A model generated the notes under the pieces. It was given only the letters and a program-made list of their open reading frames with translations. It was not told the origin of the DNA and ran no database searches. The translations under genes and the position numbers were made by a program. Positions 11,205 through 22,429 of a stretch of DNA of 64,000 bases are shown here, in pieces. This DNA is from Arcuatula senhousia (Eukaryota; Mollusca; Bivalvia; Mytilida; Mytilidae). Positions within the stretch are counted from its first letter, which is position 1. Each line of letters begins with the position of its first letter. Location: contig OZ020310.1 in NCBI GenBank assembly GCA_963971305.1, positions 61,701,017 through 61,765,016 on the forward strand. The letters run 5' to 3'.

Positions 11205-12569
11205 GTTATTTAAAAGATTTGACCACACGTTGTCAATATAACATCATATTTGATAAATTATGATTTAAATTTGAATAATTACATACGCTTGGATTAATTA
11301 ATATTCATATACACATGTAAAAACACTAGTTTACATAAGGCAAGGCAACTTTTTAATTTGAAGACATGTAGCTATTAAATATGGAAAGGGATTTCATCTT
11401 AGTAATGTTCTAATTTAAAATTTTATAGTTATTAGAACTTGAAAAAGTATTTAATGTTTTGTTTTGTTTTAATTTAGAAAAGTTTTTTTTTCTTCATTTC
11501 GTCATTCTGAGTTTTTTTTAATTTCTATTTTGGAAGAAATAATGCAATTTGATTATATAATTATTAAATTTATTTATTGTATTTATTTCCGGTATTTTAT
11601 TTATAGTATTTTCGTCACCTATCAGTGACCAATTTGACCTTTAAATTTTCATTTATTATCATTGAGAAGTTTCCCGCTTTAAATTGTACACGAAATTTTT
11701 GATACTGCTTCAATCGTGCATAAAAAAGTTTGAACTTTCGTAGCTACTGTCCATTCGTTAACAAAACTGTGGAGTACATCACTGGAATAAAAACCCACCC
11801 TCCCCATTCCCTTTCCGAACATTTTTTCTGCTGTTTTAATTTATTTTACAGATTGGTGTTTCGTCAGAAGTTTTTTCGTATAAGAACTGCTATGGTGACC
11901 CGAGTAGTTCATTCCTGTAAAGACATAAGAGTGCTGAAAGAACTGTTCTAGGACGTTTTGATGTGATATTGGAGGATTTCAACGTCATGGCATTAAATGA
12001 CATTAGCGGAATTTATCGGACTTAATCTGCTACGGTGACCCGAGCAGCTCATTTGCTTACGCTGACTGGTGTACCCTTCAGTAATCCATCGTCAACTTTG
12101 TTGAAGTTTGTTGACAAATATGTGTTGAATAAAAAGCCATGGCAAATAAGTAGCCAAAAACAGTATACTTGTCTTTTATTCAAATCATTAATTAATTTAA
12201 GATGTGGAAAAATGGTACAAAATTTACATAAACATAAAAACACTATGCATTAAAATTAACCTTTTGTAATTGTAGAAGAGAATTCAACAAACTGAAATAC
12301 AAACTAAAACGATATTTTTTTTACTTGATAATCCAACAAAAATGATGATGTTAACCCCCAAAACACATTTTTGTTTTTTGAATCTTATGATTAAGTATAA
12401 AAAGGGGTATTTAACAGATCAACAGCCAACACTTTCTTTAAAAAACATGGAAAATCATTATAAAAAAAACTATTAACCATAAATGGAAATCAAGAATGCG
12501 AGAAAGATGTTGATACATGTGATGTTATAAATGAACTTTGTAATTTAGATATACCTTTTAATTGTTAAG
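11205..12569. other. No gene seen; AT-rich unique sequence
   Basis: No coding exon recognised. A short direct repeat around GGTGACCCGAG occurs near 11894 and 12036. Homopolymer T tracts are common near 11460-11530. Confidence 0.5.
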
Positions 12570-12915
12570 AAATAAAGAATGGGATTAAAGTGCTTCAAAT
12601 GGTAAGTCAGGGGGTCCTTTAGCTCTCACTATAACTAAACTGTTTAATAAAATCTTGAATTCAGGCATATTTCCTAAGATTTGGAACATAATCTTATTGA
12701 CATCTATATATAAATCAGGGGACCCAACAGACTGTGGTAATTATAGGGGAATTAGCATTTTTCGCTGTCTTGGTTAATTGTTTACTACTCTTCTATGAAA
12801 AAGAATTTGTGAATATCTGGATGATAATGATTTATTAAGTATAAATCGGAGGTGGGTTTCAGGAAAAAGAAAGTTTATGCTTGCTTTATAGATTTTAAGA
12901 AAGCGTTTGACAGTG
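12570..12915 (+). pseudogene. Degenerate non-LTR reverse transcriptase fragment
   Basis: Conceptual translation, with frame changes and a stop, gives recognisable RT pieces in order: GKSGGPLALT, then LLTSIYKSGDPTDCGNYRGI, then YACFIDFKKAFDS, the motif A aspartate region. The order and wording fit a non-LTR RT of the CR1/Jockey/RTE type, not L1/Tx1. The fragment stops after motif A, with no GIRQG or YADD box. It is an old dead insertion. Confidence 0.7.
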
Positions 12916-14991
12916 GCTGGAGTTGAAGTTAAAAACTTTCTGGAGTTATCATTCTTTGTATATTATGGGTTTTTGTTATTTTATTTTTCATCAAACAATT
13001 GAAATCATTAAGAACAGGACAGGATTTCCTTATTTGTATAGAGTTAAGTAAGGAAAATGACTTGTTCGTCGTAGATAAGGAAGGGCATTCGGGGATTTCG
13101 ATGAACATTTAACTTGCCAAATTGATCGTGCAGTTGACTAGGGATCTGACAGTTCCGTTCTCACCGAATACATTCCACATTAAACAGTTCAAGACCTAGC
13201 GTGTTAAAAAAGTTATTAAACCAACAACCAAATAATAACACAAAATATCAAGTCAAAATTCACACGCAGGGGCCCGGATGGCGATTTGACCCGTAGTATC
13301 GTGTTTGCTTGCGGTCAGGCAATTTACCGATCAGGGCTTGTAACATAGATGGCTAAGTTGGGCAGAAGGCCTAAAAGGTATATACCATTGAAAGCATAAC
13401 CGCATACCAAACTTGGCAAATGTTTATGTTGTGCCAAGTAGTGTTAAACGTAGACCTTACCGAAAACTTCATGCACATTTTGTTACGAAAAGAAACCAAT
13501 TTCAGTTGTTTTGTAGTTTCATATCAAATCAGTGTCCAATACATTTGAATATACTTATATGCATGTACATAATTTCGATTATTCAAATATTTCATTTGTT
13601 AATAAATTGCAATAAAAGCAATTTTGTACTAACGTATATAATTTAAAACAAATGATTGATAGTTTGTATTGAATCAATCATGTAACTATAACCTCGCTTT
13701 ACAGAAAAGGGGTCAATCCTTTTAAATAAACCAATGCACCTAAACAACAATAATTTAAATATTTCATGCACACCAAGGACAACTACTTATCGCAAGAATG
13801 TCATGAGACATTTAAGAATTCCTGTTATTAGTAATTCATTCATGCGATGTCTTAATGTAAAAGGTAATGTGTCCGAGATTATCGACTGCCTTATCTGATT
13901 TTAAGATACAATTCCACTGAGTGGAGAAATATTATATTTCTTAATTTGAATTGTTAAATCATACCAATTTAGAAACAGATACATGTTCTGATTCTTTCTC
14001 TGAATTACGTGGCTCCGCTTAGGTAGAGATAACAATCTGTAATAATCCACTTGTTTTTTTCTCCTTGGTGATAACACAATAGTAACGGAAAACATACGGA
14101 TATAGTTCACTTGACACTTTGCGTCTACACCGGTCATGGCATTTGTTAGGTGGAGCTAAGAGCTGTTTATGTTTACACATGAAAATAAATATGTATCAAC
14201 AACTGCATTAAAATTTACCATCTTATAAAGTTTAAAGATATTTTAATTTTTGTAACATATATTAGTTACCTTTCTTATAACTTAACCTTTATCTGTTAAA
14301 TATTTACAAGTGTTCACCGTCGACTGAATAATGGATTTACTACAAACGTTAAGATGTTTCATAGGTCTTAAAAATGTAGTTTTTTATAATGGTCTAGATT
14401 AAACAAATACCGAACTGGAAACAATATAATCAACCTAGTTCTATGCTATTGGGACACTTCATCACTTCAGGTTCTGACAATCATGGAATTTAGATGAAAC
14501 CTAGGTGTTATGCACAAGCTCTTAAATGGTGAATCAGGTCTGATATGTATGCTCCATTACAAAAAAAAAACAGTTGAGATTTGATCATGCCTTTACATGT
14601 AAATACGAGAAAATACAACTTTTGCAGGAGGGTAAGATATGCTGATATGCACCAAAAAATAATTGTTTTGGACAAAAAAACTTAATGCATTTCACAGTTA
14701 AAAATCAGGTTTTTATTTCAACATAGATTTAAAGCCAAAAACTAGCAATGTATCCACGAAATTTCATTTTTCCTATTGTGTTTTAATATGTAATTATTTT
14801 CTTTATTTACTACAAAAGAATATTAATACATTTTGCATTAAACTCCATTTCACAATAAGAAATGGGTTTACTACAACATGTTATGACCATAAAACCGTAA
14901 AACTTAATATAAGACTATGCGGGGGTAATTTTTTTTTCACAGACAACCAATGGTAGACTAGAACAGCAAAGTTAAATTGCCAGTTCTTGAT
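12916..14991. other. No gene seen
   Basis: AT-rich sequence without a recognisable exon, RNA gene or clear repeat boundary. Short ORFs here have composition like the surrounding noncoding DNA. Confidence 0.5.
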
Positions 14992-15030
14992 ATACAAATG
15001 ACAACAAAGTTCCAGACAATAAATTTTGCT

Positions 15031-15073
15031 ACGCCTGATGCGCGTTTGTCTATTCAAGACTCATCAGAGGCGC
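15031..15073 (-). ncRNA. Hammerhead ribozyme, core-mutated copy
   Basis: Minus-strand motif with CUGAUGA and stem II intact, but one G of the GAAA strand is missing and the cleavage triplet reads AUC instead of GUC. AUC is a tolerated NUH triplet, whereas loss of the core G should abolish or strongly reduce cleavage. Confidence 0.75.
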
Positions 15074-15387
15074 TCTACCAAACATATTGAAAATGCCAAA
15101 CACTGTATGAATATGAAGAGCATAGAACAGTAAAACCAAAAATACCAAACTGGGGAACCAAATTATTACTAAGATATTCAACCTATGACTGGGGTAGGAA
15201 GAACCTTAGGGTTTAGACAATTTTGAATTCTAAACGGATAATTTAAAGCTTTGATGTATTCTCATACTCAAAAGTGTTGGTGCCGGAGCGGGCTAACCTC
15301 GGGGAATTTAAACTCCACCAGCAGAGCTAACCTTCACGTGTGTTCGAAATACAAATGACAACAAAGTTCCAGACAATAAATTTTGTT

Positions 15388-15431
15388 ACGCCTGACCCGC
15401 GTTTCGTCTATTCAAGACTCATCAGAGGCGC
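15388..15431 (-). ncRNA. Hammerhead ribozyme (type I layout), intact core
   Basis: Read on the minus strand: stem I 5' strand GCGCCU, core CUGAUGA, stem II GUCU/AGAC around UUGAAUA, core GAAA, a very short stem III, cleavage triplet GUC, then stem I 3' strand AGGCGU. Stem I gives six pairs including one G-U. The layout matches the short-stem-III hammerheads of metazoan tandem repeats. One stem III base differs from the other copies (CCCGCG in place of ACGCGC on the plus strand). Predicted cleavage is 3' of GUC. Confidence 0.85.
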
Positions 15432-15769
15432 TCTACCAAAAATATTGAAAATGCCAAACACTGTATGAATATGAAGAGCATAGAACAGTAAAACCAAAAA
15501 TACCAAACTGGGGAACCAAATTATTACTAAGATATTCAACCTATGTCTGGGCTAGGAGGAATCTTAGGGTTTAGACAATTTTGAATTCTAGACGGATATT
15601 TTAAAGCTTTGATGTATTCTCCAACTCAAAAGTGTTGGTGCCGGAGCGGGCTAACCTCGGGGAATTTAAACTCCACCAGCAGAGCTAACCTTCACGTGTG
15701 TTCGAAATACAAATGACAACAAAGTTCCAGACAATAAATTTTGCTAGAAATACTAATTTATCATATTTT

Positions 15770-16033
15770 TGTCAGACTAAAACAAATCAACTAAAGATAC
15801 GGCCAGACATAAAATGTATGCCAAGTTAACTAGAAAAGTATACTTCTTGGCTGCCTAAAGTTAACTGAAGTCTGTTTTTTTAAGTCTGCATCAGGCAGAC
15901 CTTGGACCAGTCTAAAGTTAACTGTAATAGCAAACTTGGTCCAGGGTCTGCTATTCTTGACCATTTTGATATGTAACTTTAGCCTACAACCAAATTGAAA
16001 TTGACTTTAGCGTAAGAGCGACCTAAAGTTAAC
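15770..16033. mobile_element. Foldback element with repeated GTTAAC motifs
   Basis: Several copies of AAAGTTAAC are placed around an internal foldback in which GCAGACCTTGGACCA near 15897 faces TGGTCCAGGGTCTGC near 15940. It directly abuts the 3'-truncated end of the neighbouring Penelope-like element, so it probably inserted there or replaced its tail. The motif style recalls the element at 40071-40603. Family unknown. Confidence 0.5.
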
Positions 16034-17601
16034 CACATTGAACGACTCTTTCATCTTCTTGTTCTTTACGAGTCCCTGAAGAAATTCAGTCTCTTAAGAG
16101 TATAAAAAACAATTCGGCGAGGAGAGGAGCACAGTTTGTGCCCTTTGGATTGCCGATTTGTTATTGAAAAATCTCTCTTCCGAAGGTGACAAATATGTTG
16201 TCAATGAAAAAATCAAGCATACTGCAAACTTGTTCCAGTGTGTAACACATTTTATCTTTGAAAGATATTTTGGAAAAAATGTAGAATTATAACCCAAAAC
16301 AACAAAATTCCTAGAGTTTGAAAAGGCTTTTTCGAGAAGTTTTTTCAGGCGACATTTTAGTTTTTCGTGTGGCAAGGTAGTGTATAAAGTTGAAAAATCG
16401 AACGTTTTCAAAGAGTGAACCTCAGAAAATGATCTAGATTTAAAATGATCTAACAAATCTTTTGAGTTCTTCAAAATCCACATATGGTTAATTCCACTAC
16501 GATTATAAATAGTGTCGCAGTATGCTTGTTGACCTTCTTTGACAGCAGACAAGATTTTAGTAAAATGAACGGACAGCTCTGTAGTTGAACATGATGAATA
16601 TCCAGCTATATACCTTTCTTTGTACGGATTTTTGTGAAGTGTAGGTATCCAGTACAAATATAGTAACTCTTTAGGTTCCTCTGTCATTGGATTATTGAAA
16701 GAGGACATAAAAGAGCTATGGTTGGCTATGATTTCATCTTTGTTAAATGTAGTCCGTTTGTATGTATCACTAGCGGAAGTATTACCATCAATGCCTAGTT
16801 CTTTTATTAGACAATTGTAATAATGTGCTTTACATACAAAAACTATATTATTGGAAGCCTTGTCTGTTGGCGTGACAACATACCTGTCATGTAAGGAAGA
16901 GAGACAATTGAGAGCTTCACGATCTCTAAATACAGAAGAATACCGGTTGTTCACAAATTTGCGAAGTTTGTCTATTCGGCTTCTGACAAGAGATCGGATA
17001 GTCCTTACCCAGTCCGACAGTGATTCAAGCTCTGGTTCTTGGTCCTTTTCCCTTTTTATCCAGGCTCTAGCAAAGTCCTCCACAGCGTCCTTGATGATCT
17101 TAAAGTTGTGAGCCCAATTTATACGTTGCGGTTCCCTGAATTTAGGTCCATGGGAAACCACATTACGAAATAAATCATTTTCAATTATCTTAAGATCACC
17201 CGTGATGACATGACCAGATGGACCATAGACTAAGGGAGAAGCATAGCAATCACATGTCAGAGGGAACTTTAGATATTTTTCAATGTTTAGGTCCTGCAAT
17301 GCCTTTTTGTGGTTGAAAATTTCACTACTTATGGTTTTAGTGTAGTGGTGGGAAACAATTGGTGTTGACTTGATTGTTGAAATATGGAGGAATTTGAGAT
17401 GTAACTTCTGTACGATTCAAAATAATATCTGATGTTTATAACATCTATCCCTTTGTTCTCAAATGGAATATGGAGAAATTTCCTATCCTCAGTAGTAAGA
17501 GGCTCACTTCTTACAGGCTTAAAAAGACGAAAAAGCGCAACGTAGCAGATAATGCTAGTAATAGAAGAAAATGAGATGTGGAATAAGTGTACGCGACACA
17601 A
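16034..17601 (-). pseudogene. Reverse transcriptase module of Naiad-like element, 3'-truncated
   Basis: The region from 17601 contains FENKGIDVINI and, after a frame change, a 401-codon open stretch (17299-16094). That stretch has GPSGHVITGDL, VVTPTDKASNNIVFVCKAHY, IPTLHKNPYKERYIAGYSSC, MWILKNSKDLL, and motif A KTFDFSTLYTTLPH. A frameshift follows near 16320; in another frame GNPKGTNCAPLLAELF marks motif B, then a stop replaces the Tyr of the next block. The YIDD box and thumb are missing. It should be the downstream half of the same polyprotein as the GIY-YIG module. Confidence 0.82.
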
Positions 17602-17607
17602 CCTATA

Positions 17608-18661
17608 TTATAAACGTATATTTAAAATATCCACAAGTCTGTAAGAAGGAGAAAATGGATCAGTACCTGCTTTTTCTAACCCTAGATCACGTAGGTCTTT
17701 CAGTTTCGTGACTCGTAGTGAATAGAGAATGGTACGAACATGATAGACTCCCAATGGTTGCTGTAGACTTGTTACCAGATCATCAAACGTGTCTGAAAGA
17801 GATCTGTTGTCCGTTTGACTGGCACCAGATCTCGGTTTGTATCGTTTGTGACCATGACTTCGTTTGCGTCTAACATTAGGGTCAAACAGTTTCATAACAT
17901 TCATTTCACTACATTGTGGGCAAGAAAAATTTCCTACTCCTTTGATGTTATCATTACATCCATCAGGCATTGCAGTACCTAAAGTTTTTATCCAGTGAAG
18001 CTCTCGTTTTTTACGGTGAGGTGTACTAAGATTAGGACTGTTGGTGTCGTGGTAAATCTTTTCGATAAACCGGACTTTCATGTTCAAATATTGGTCATGG
18101 TTAGGTTAATTAAAGTGGTTATACAAAACCCGATAATCAGAATTTTTGGTGTCATACCTATGACCATTCATGCGAGAACGCTATGAATTTTTGGTTTCAC
18201 CGACATACAACAGTCCACATAAAGTACACTCAATTCCGTAAATGACATTTCCGGTAGAACAGTCCAGAGGGTCGTGAGAAAGGTTTTTGGTAAACTTTAC
18301 CGTTTAAGATACTGGTAAATTCAGGAGAAATAATAAGCATATCACAGGTCTTGCAAGTTGATTTTTTAGATCTGCATGTCGATATAGTAGGTAGTGGGGA
18401 TGATTTTAGAACGTCATTGAGTTTTAAAGAACATTGTTTGATAATTTGAAATGAATCTGATGTTTTGAAATTATAGTTACCCTCTGGCTGAACAAAAGTC
18501 AAATTGGTGGTATCCTTAAGGATATTCATAGGAACAACAACTTCATTTGCTACCTTGTTCCTAGAGGTAGCAAGGGAGGACCTTGGTAATCCGGGAGACG
18601 TCCTAGCCGGCATCGAGTTCTGAATTTTGTAATTTTTCATAATTGCTAAAAAAGCTACCAA
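17608..18661 (-). pseudogene. GIY-YIG endonuclease module of Naiad-like element
   Basis: From 18661 downward, a Cys cluster of form C-x6-C-x2-C (CRSKKSTCKTC) is followed, after a frameshift near 18300, by the endonuclease: VIYGIECTLCGLLYVGET contains the IY and YVG halves of GIY-YIG and a C-x2-C pair, near 18190-18255. A TAG stop follows, then RMNGHRYDT with the conserved Arg and His, then FIEKIYH and RELHWIKTLGTAMPDGCN, the conserved end of the domain, near 17950-18060. A linker rich in basic residues runs to 17608. The enzyme would nick the target site. This copy is dead. Confidence 0.8.
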
Positions 18662-20483
18662 GTTAACTTGGCTCAGATTATAGTTATCATTTGACTTGAG
18701 TTGTATAAAACTATAGATTTGTTTTCATTTTAAAAATTATTACCGTTATTTAGTCATTGGATTTTTAAAGAATAATTTGAAATCCAATTATTAAAAAAAG
18801 TTATTATATGTTATTATCTATTTCCATGAAATATTAAAAAAATATATTAATTTAACGCTGTAACGAAACTATAAAAAACGCATGAGAGAAGCAGATGTAC
18901 TAATGGAGCAAGAGAATGTCAAAAGACCGAGATGGTAGAGACAAAACTAATAATCACCAACGAGAACGGGACAAAAACAGACATCATAAATGACACGGAA
19001 ACACAAAAAAAAATACTGAATATCAATAAAAATTAAAACGAAGTATGAGATGTGGAACAAATGTACGCAGGGATCAACATAACATAGAAAATGTCAAGAT
19101 CCGCATTGGAAAACAGCCATTAGTATTACAGTGTTACCCGAGAGTGATACTTGTAATGTTCTACATCCTTTCTAATTATATTGGAAAATGATTTGAATCC
19201 CACAAATTATTTTTGAAATTCTTTCGTAGTGTTATTGTTTGTTTCTTGCATTCGAGTATTCAGATCTGCTTTTATTATACTTTTGGTTAAAACGTCTTTG
19301 AGTTTTGTACAGACGAAACATGCATCGGGTGTTATTTTCAGCAGATTAAGATTTATCATCTGCTAAATAGAGCGGTACAAGCGGTTCCCATTTAACCGGT
19401 GCTGGTGGACCAGAGGTGCCCGAGTGTAATCACAAGCCTGGTCGTCAGGCTTGTCTGACACGAATTTACCATAAAGTCTCTAATTTTTTTTTGCTATTGA
19501 AACTTCCGATTGCTAAATTCTAAAATGTTAAAATCACCATGTGTCTTTCCTTGAATTGCACATGGTCGATATCATTGTGCTGGATTTGGCTTCATTGTTC
19601 AAACCTTTTGGCTTTGAGTACTTTTCATTCAAGACTGTTGGTTTTTGACCTTCTATTGTTTTGATTCCAATACTGCTGATAGGAGGTTACTCCTTCAAAT
19701 ATCGATATACAGCATAACCAAATTAACCGTTTCTATACCCGTTTTGGTACTGTATTATATATCATAACACTTCAGTCGCTTTTGATATAGTTCAATCATG
19801 TAATGTTATTTTTTTCTTCCTGGTAAATATATTTGACTTTTTTTCATTCATGTATTTCACTTTGTTTCTGAGTTTTAAATACAGCAATTACACTATAACT
19901 ATAAACAACTAGGATAGAGTGTCACTGTTGTGTATTATATACAGATGAAATCATATTGCATTACTGATGTCATCACTTGGTACAATGTATATTATGTACA
20001 AGAAAGAGTCGCACATTTATGGAGTAAAAACGAAAGTGAATACATACTGGAAAGTGAATAAAAAATCATCAAAAAAAACCGAGAGATCTAGATAAGCATT
20101 GCAGGAGACAATATCTAGCATGTTCATGGCGTTTTTTAACCCAAATATAACAATCATCATATGTTAAGAAACAAACAACAGTATTCGAATTAAATTTTAT
20201 TAAAATAATTTTGTAACTGGCTTTTTTTACTTTTTACACGAATAGGTATTTCATTAAAGGATTTAGAGTAAATGAACAAAAGACCATAAAAGATATATCA
20301 GCCCCAGCTGCAATTAATTTTTTTGAGCTGTTTGGCCATTTGAGAATTGCATTCCTTATCAGCAGCCATAGAACCCAAACGAAAACCACAATAAAAAATG
20401 TGTTTCAAATGCCTTTAACCAAACGAAATCCGAATAATCTGTATTATCAGATATATCTAAAGACAAGATAAGAAAATAGTATG
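18662..20483. other. No gene; one degenerate Penelope-like 3' tail and low-copy repeats
   Basis: 18890-19060 resembles the 3' tail found after the Naiad-like ORFs (AAAACAGACA, ACACGGAAACACAAA). 19560-19760 has a diverged relative at 36260-36450 around the words CTGCTGAT and ATATACAGCA. No exon recognised. Confidence 0.45.
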
Positions 20484-20867
20484 AAGGATGGTCACTCCTG
20501 AAATTTCTTATATCAAACTTTTTATTATTTGTGGTGTAAATGATAAATAGTTGTCCACCTTATCAAATGACAAAAAGAAAACCATAGGTCCGTGTGCTCG
20601 CTTCCGAGATAAATGACTTCAAAAATTAGGCGGGAAATTAGACTCCTCTAGACTTTTCTTTACTTTAACATTGTGATGTTTTTGACTTTATTAACTATGA
20701 AGTTGTATCAAGAATTTTAAGAAATTTTATACAGTTGGTTCTTAAGGTCTATATAATCAGAAAATGTTATAAAAAGTAGGGGTCAGTGTGCAAAGTATTC
20801 AAAGGTAAAATCTAGAGGAGTTCCGATATCTGACTGAAATCCAGAAATATGAACAGTGACCATCCTT
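20484..20867. mobile_element. 384-bp TIR element (MITE-like)
   Basis: The ends are the 13-bp inverted repeats AAGGATGGTCACT and AGTGACCATCCTT. A further inverted pair, CTCCTCTAGA near 20643 and TCTAGAGGAG near 20812, lies inside. No ORF and no clear target duplication were seen. Superfamily undetermined. Confidence 0.6.
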
Positions 20868-22105
20868 AAACAAAGTTAACACATGATAAATACTCTCATA
20901 TACAAGGACATCATATCTAGAACAATATAGAGCATACATCTGAACGGGTTAGGGTTAAGAACAATCTTAAACAAACATCTATTCACCATATGTTAGCTTG
21001 AAACTTTTCAGTGGCAAAATGTATTAATCATAAGCATCTATTAGCAACGTTTTTTATTTTTGAATTTTTTTCTCAAAATCATAAACATTTCATCTCTCTG
21101 AAACTCATTTTCAAAATCTTCAAAAATTGTAAGACTTAAATTATTAAGGTGTTCAATTGTTTTTAGGTCGGTTCGATAACCATATTCTTTGATAACTTGT
21201 CTGATGCAATCAACATCAGTTGTAAAAATATCACAATGGATGTTCCGTTGATCTAAAATTTCCTCTCAACATACTAAAATATGATAAAATTTATCAGATC
21301 TAAGAATTTTGATAAATGCATAATTTAAGAATAACTTGGCAATCGAACTAAAAAGTTTCGTACTAAAATTTTTGATTCTATACTAAAACATATATATATA
21401 TATATTTCAAAAGTCTAAGATCATTCTATCTCTCCTGTCTCATTCGGATCAAATGATAGGGCAATTGATTTCCTCTGGGATGCCTGAAAAAAAGATTTTC
21501 AACATTTTATAAATGTTATAGCAAACTGTCATTTATCATTACACCATGGAGATGAATAAGGTAGAGAAAAAAGAGATGGATGAATTACATGGAGATGAAA
21601 TAAGAAGACCTCATCTTAACAAAACTATCACTGTTACAAAAATAATTGGAATTCTTTGAATAATAATTTAGCAGCAATAGCTGAAAAGTTGAATAGAATG
21701 GTTATATCAATAGCACTGTAAGGAACAAAGAGGCACCAATGGGGCATCCAAGTGCTAAAAGTCCGAAAGGGCAACGACGAAACCGATGAAGACGAACAAA
21801 AACAACACGAGAAAAACACAAAACAAAAAATCCACCGAACGGAAATCAACATCACTAGTTCAAGTCGTAATAACTACAAGAATATGTTCAACTCATCAAA
21901 AAAAATGTTTGCGATAGCATAAAGAGTTCAACTGTAAATACAATGTTTCTGTAGTTAATTTTTTTTTATCATTACTGTGTACGACATTAATAGTATTTTA
22001 AGTTTTCGCTTAAAAAGGCCAACACATACGGAAAATCAACTGTTAAAATTTTACCTATTTCAAAAGACAATTATAAGACATAAAAATATTTGTAGACTAT
22101 ATTTA
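20868..22105. other. No gene; partial Penelope-like tail
   Basis: 21715-21860 carries the tail words GGCACCAATGGGGCATCC and AAAGTCCGAAAGGGC in minus-strand orientation. A short AT microsatellite lies near 21390. Nothing else recognised. Confidence 0.45.
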
Positions 22106-22372
22106 ATGATTAAGTGATCAACGAAGCAGAGGTACCAATGGGGTATCCGAATGTCAAAAAACCGAAAGGGCAGAGACAAAACCAGTAAACACCAACAAGA
22201 ACGGGACAAAAACAGACAACATGTAAAACAGGGAAACACAAAATAACTGAACATCAATCAACAACGCGAACTCCATTCGAAACAAGAGGTGCTCCGGAAG
22301 AGTAAGCAGTTCCCGTCGCGTTGCCAATAGTCCATTCAGCGTGTCAAATCCAGTAAATAAAGGAAATAACAG
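22106..22372 (-). repeat. Solitary 3' tail of a Naiad-like element
   Basis: Matches, in reverse orientation, the sequence directly following the RT ORF at 63840-64000 and preceding the ORF at 50851-51140. It runs from the distal tail (GAAGCAGAGGTACCAATGGG) to GTCAAATCCAGTAAA, where the ORF would begin in a full element. It is either an extreme 5' truncation or an independent tail family. Confidence 0.65.
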
Positions 22373-22429
22373 AACTACCGAACTTAAATGATCAATTGCA
22401 TAGTCCAGAGAAAATGACAACAAGAGGCT

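Larger units (their letters stand above)
14992..15746 (-). mobile_element. Hammerhead retrozyme, dimeric array (357-bp unit)
   Basis: Two direct units of about 357 bp plus about 40 bp of a third, transcribed in the ribozyme sense from the minus strand. Each unit contains a hammerhead motif. The low-coordinate end, which is the RNA 3' end, falls at ATACAAATG, the same base as in the copies at 23942 and 45844. The high-coordinate end falls 5 nt inside the predicted ribozyme cleavage product. No protein is encoded. Bivalve retrozymes with hammerhead ribozymes and circular RNA intermediates are established; assignment here rests on the ribozyme core and the tandem layout. Confidence 0.85.
16034..18661 (-). 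mobile_element. Penelope-like element with permuted domains (Naiad-like), degenerate
   Basis: Read on the minus strand, the order is zinc-knuckle region, GIY-YIG endonuclease, linker, then RT core. Canonical Penelope elements carry the endonuclease after the RT; this reversed order is the hallmark of the Naiad/Chlamys group known from invertebrates and algae. Several frameshifts and stops break the frame. The 3' part is lost: after the GTNCAPLL box the sequence stops near 16034 and the catalytic YIDD motif is absent. Confidence 0.82.
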
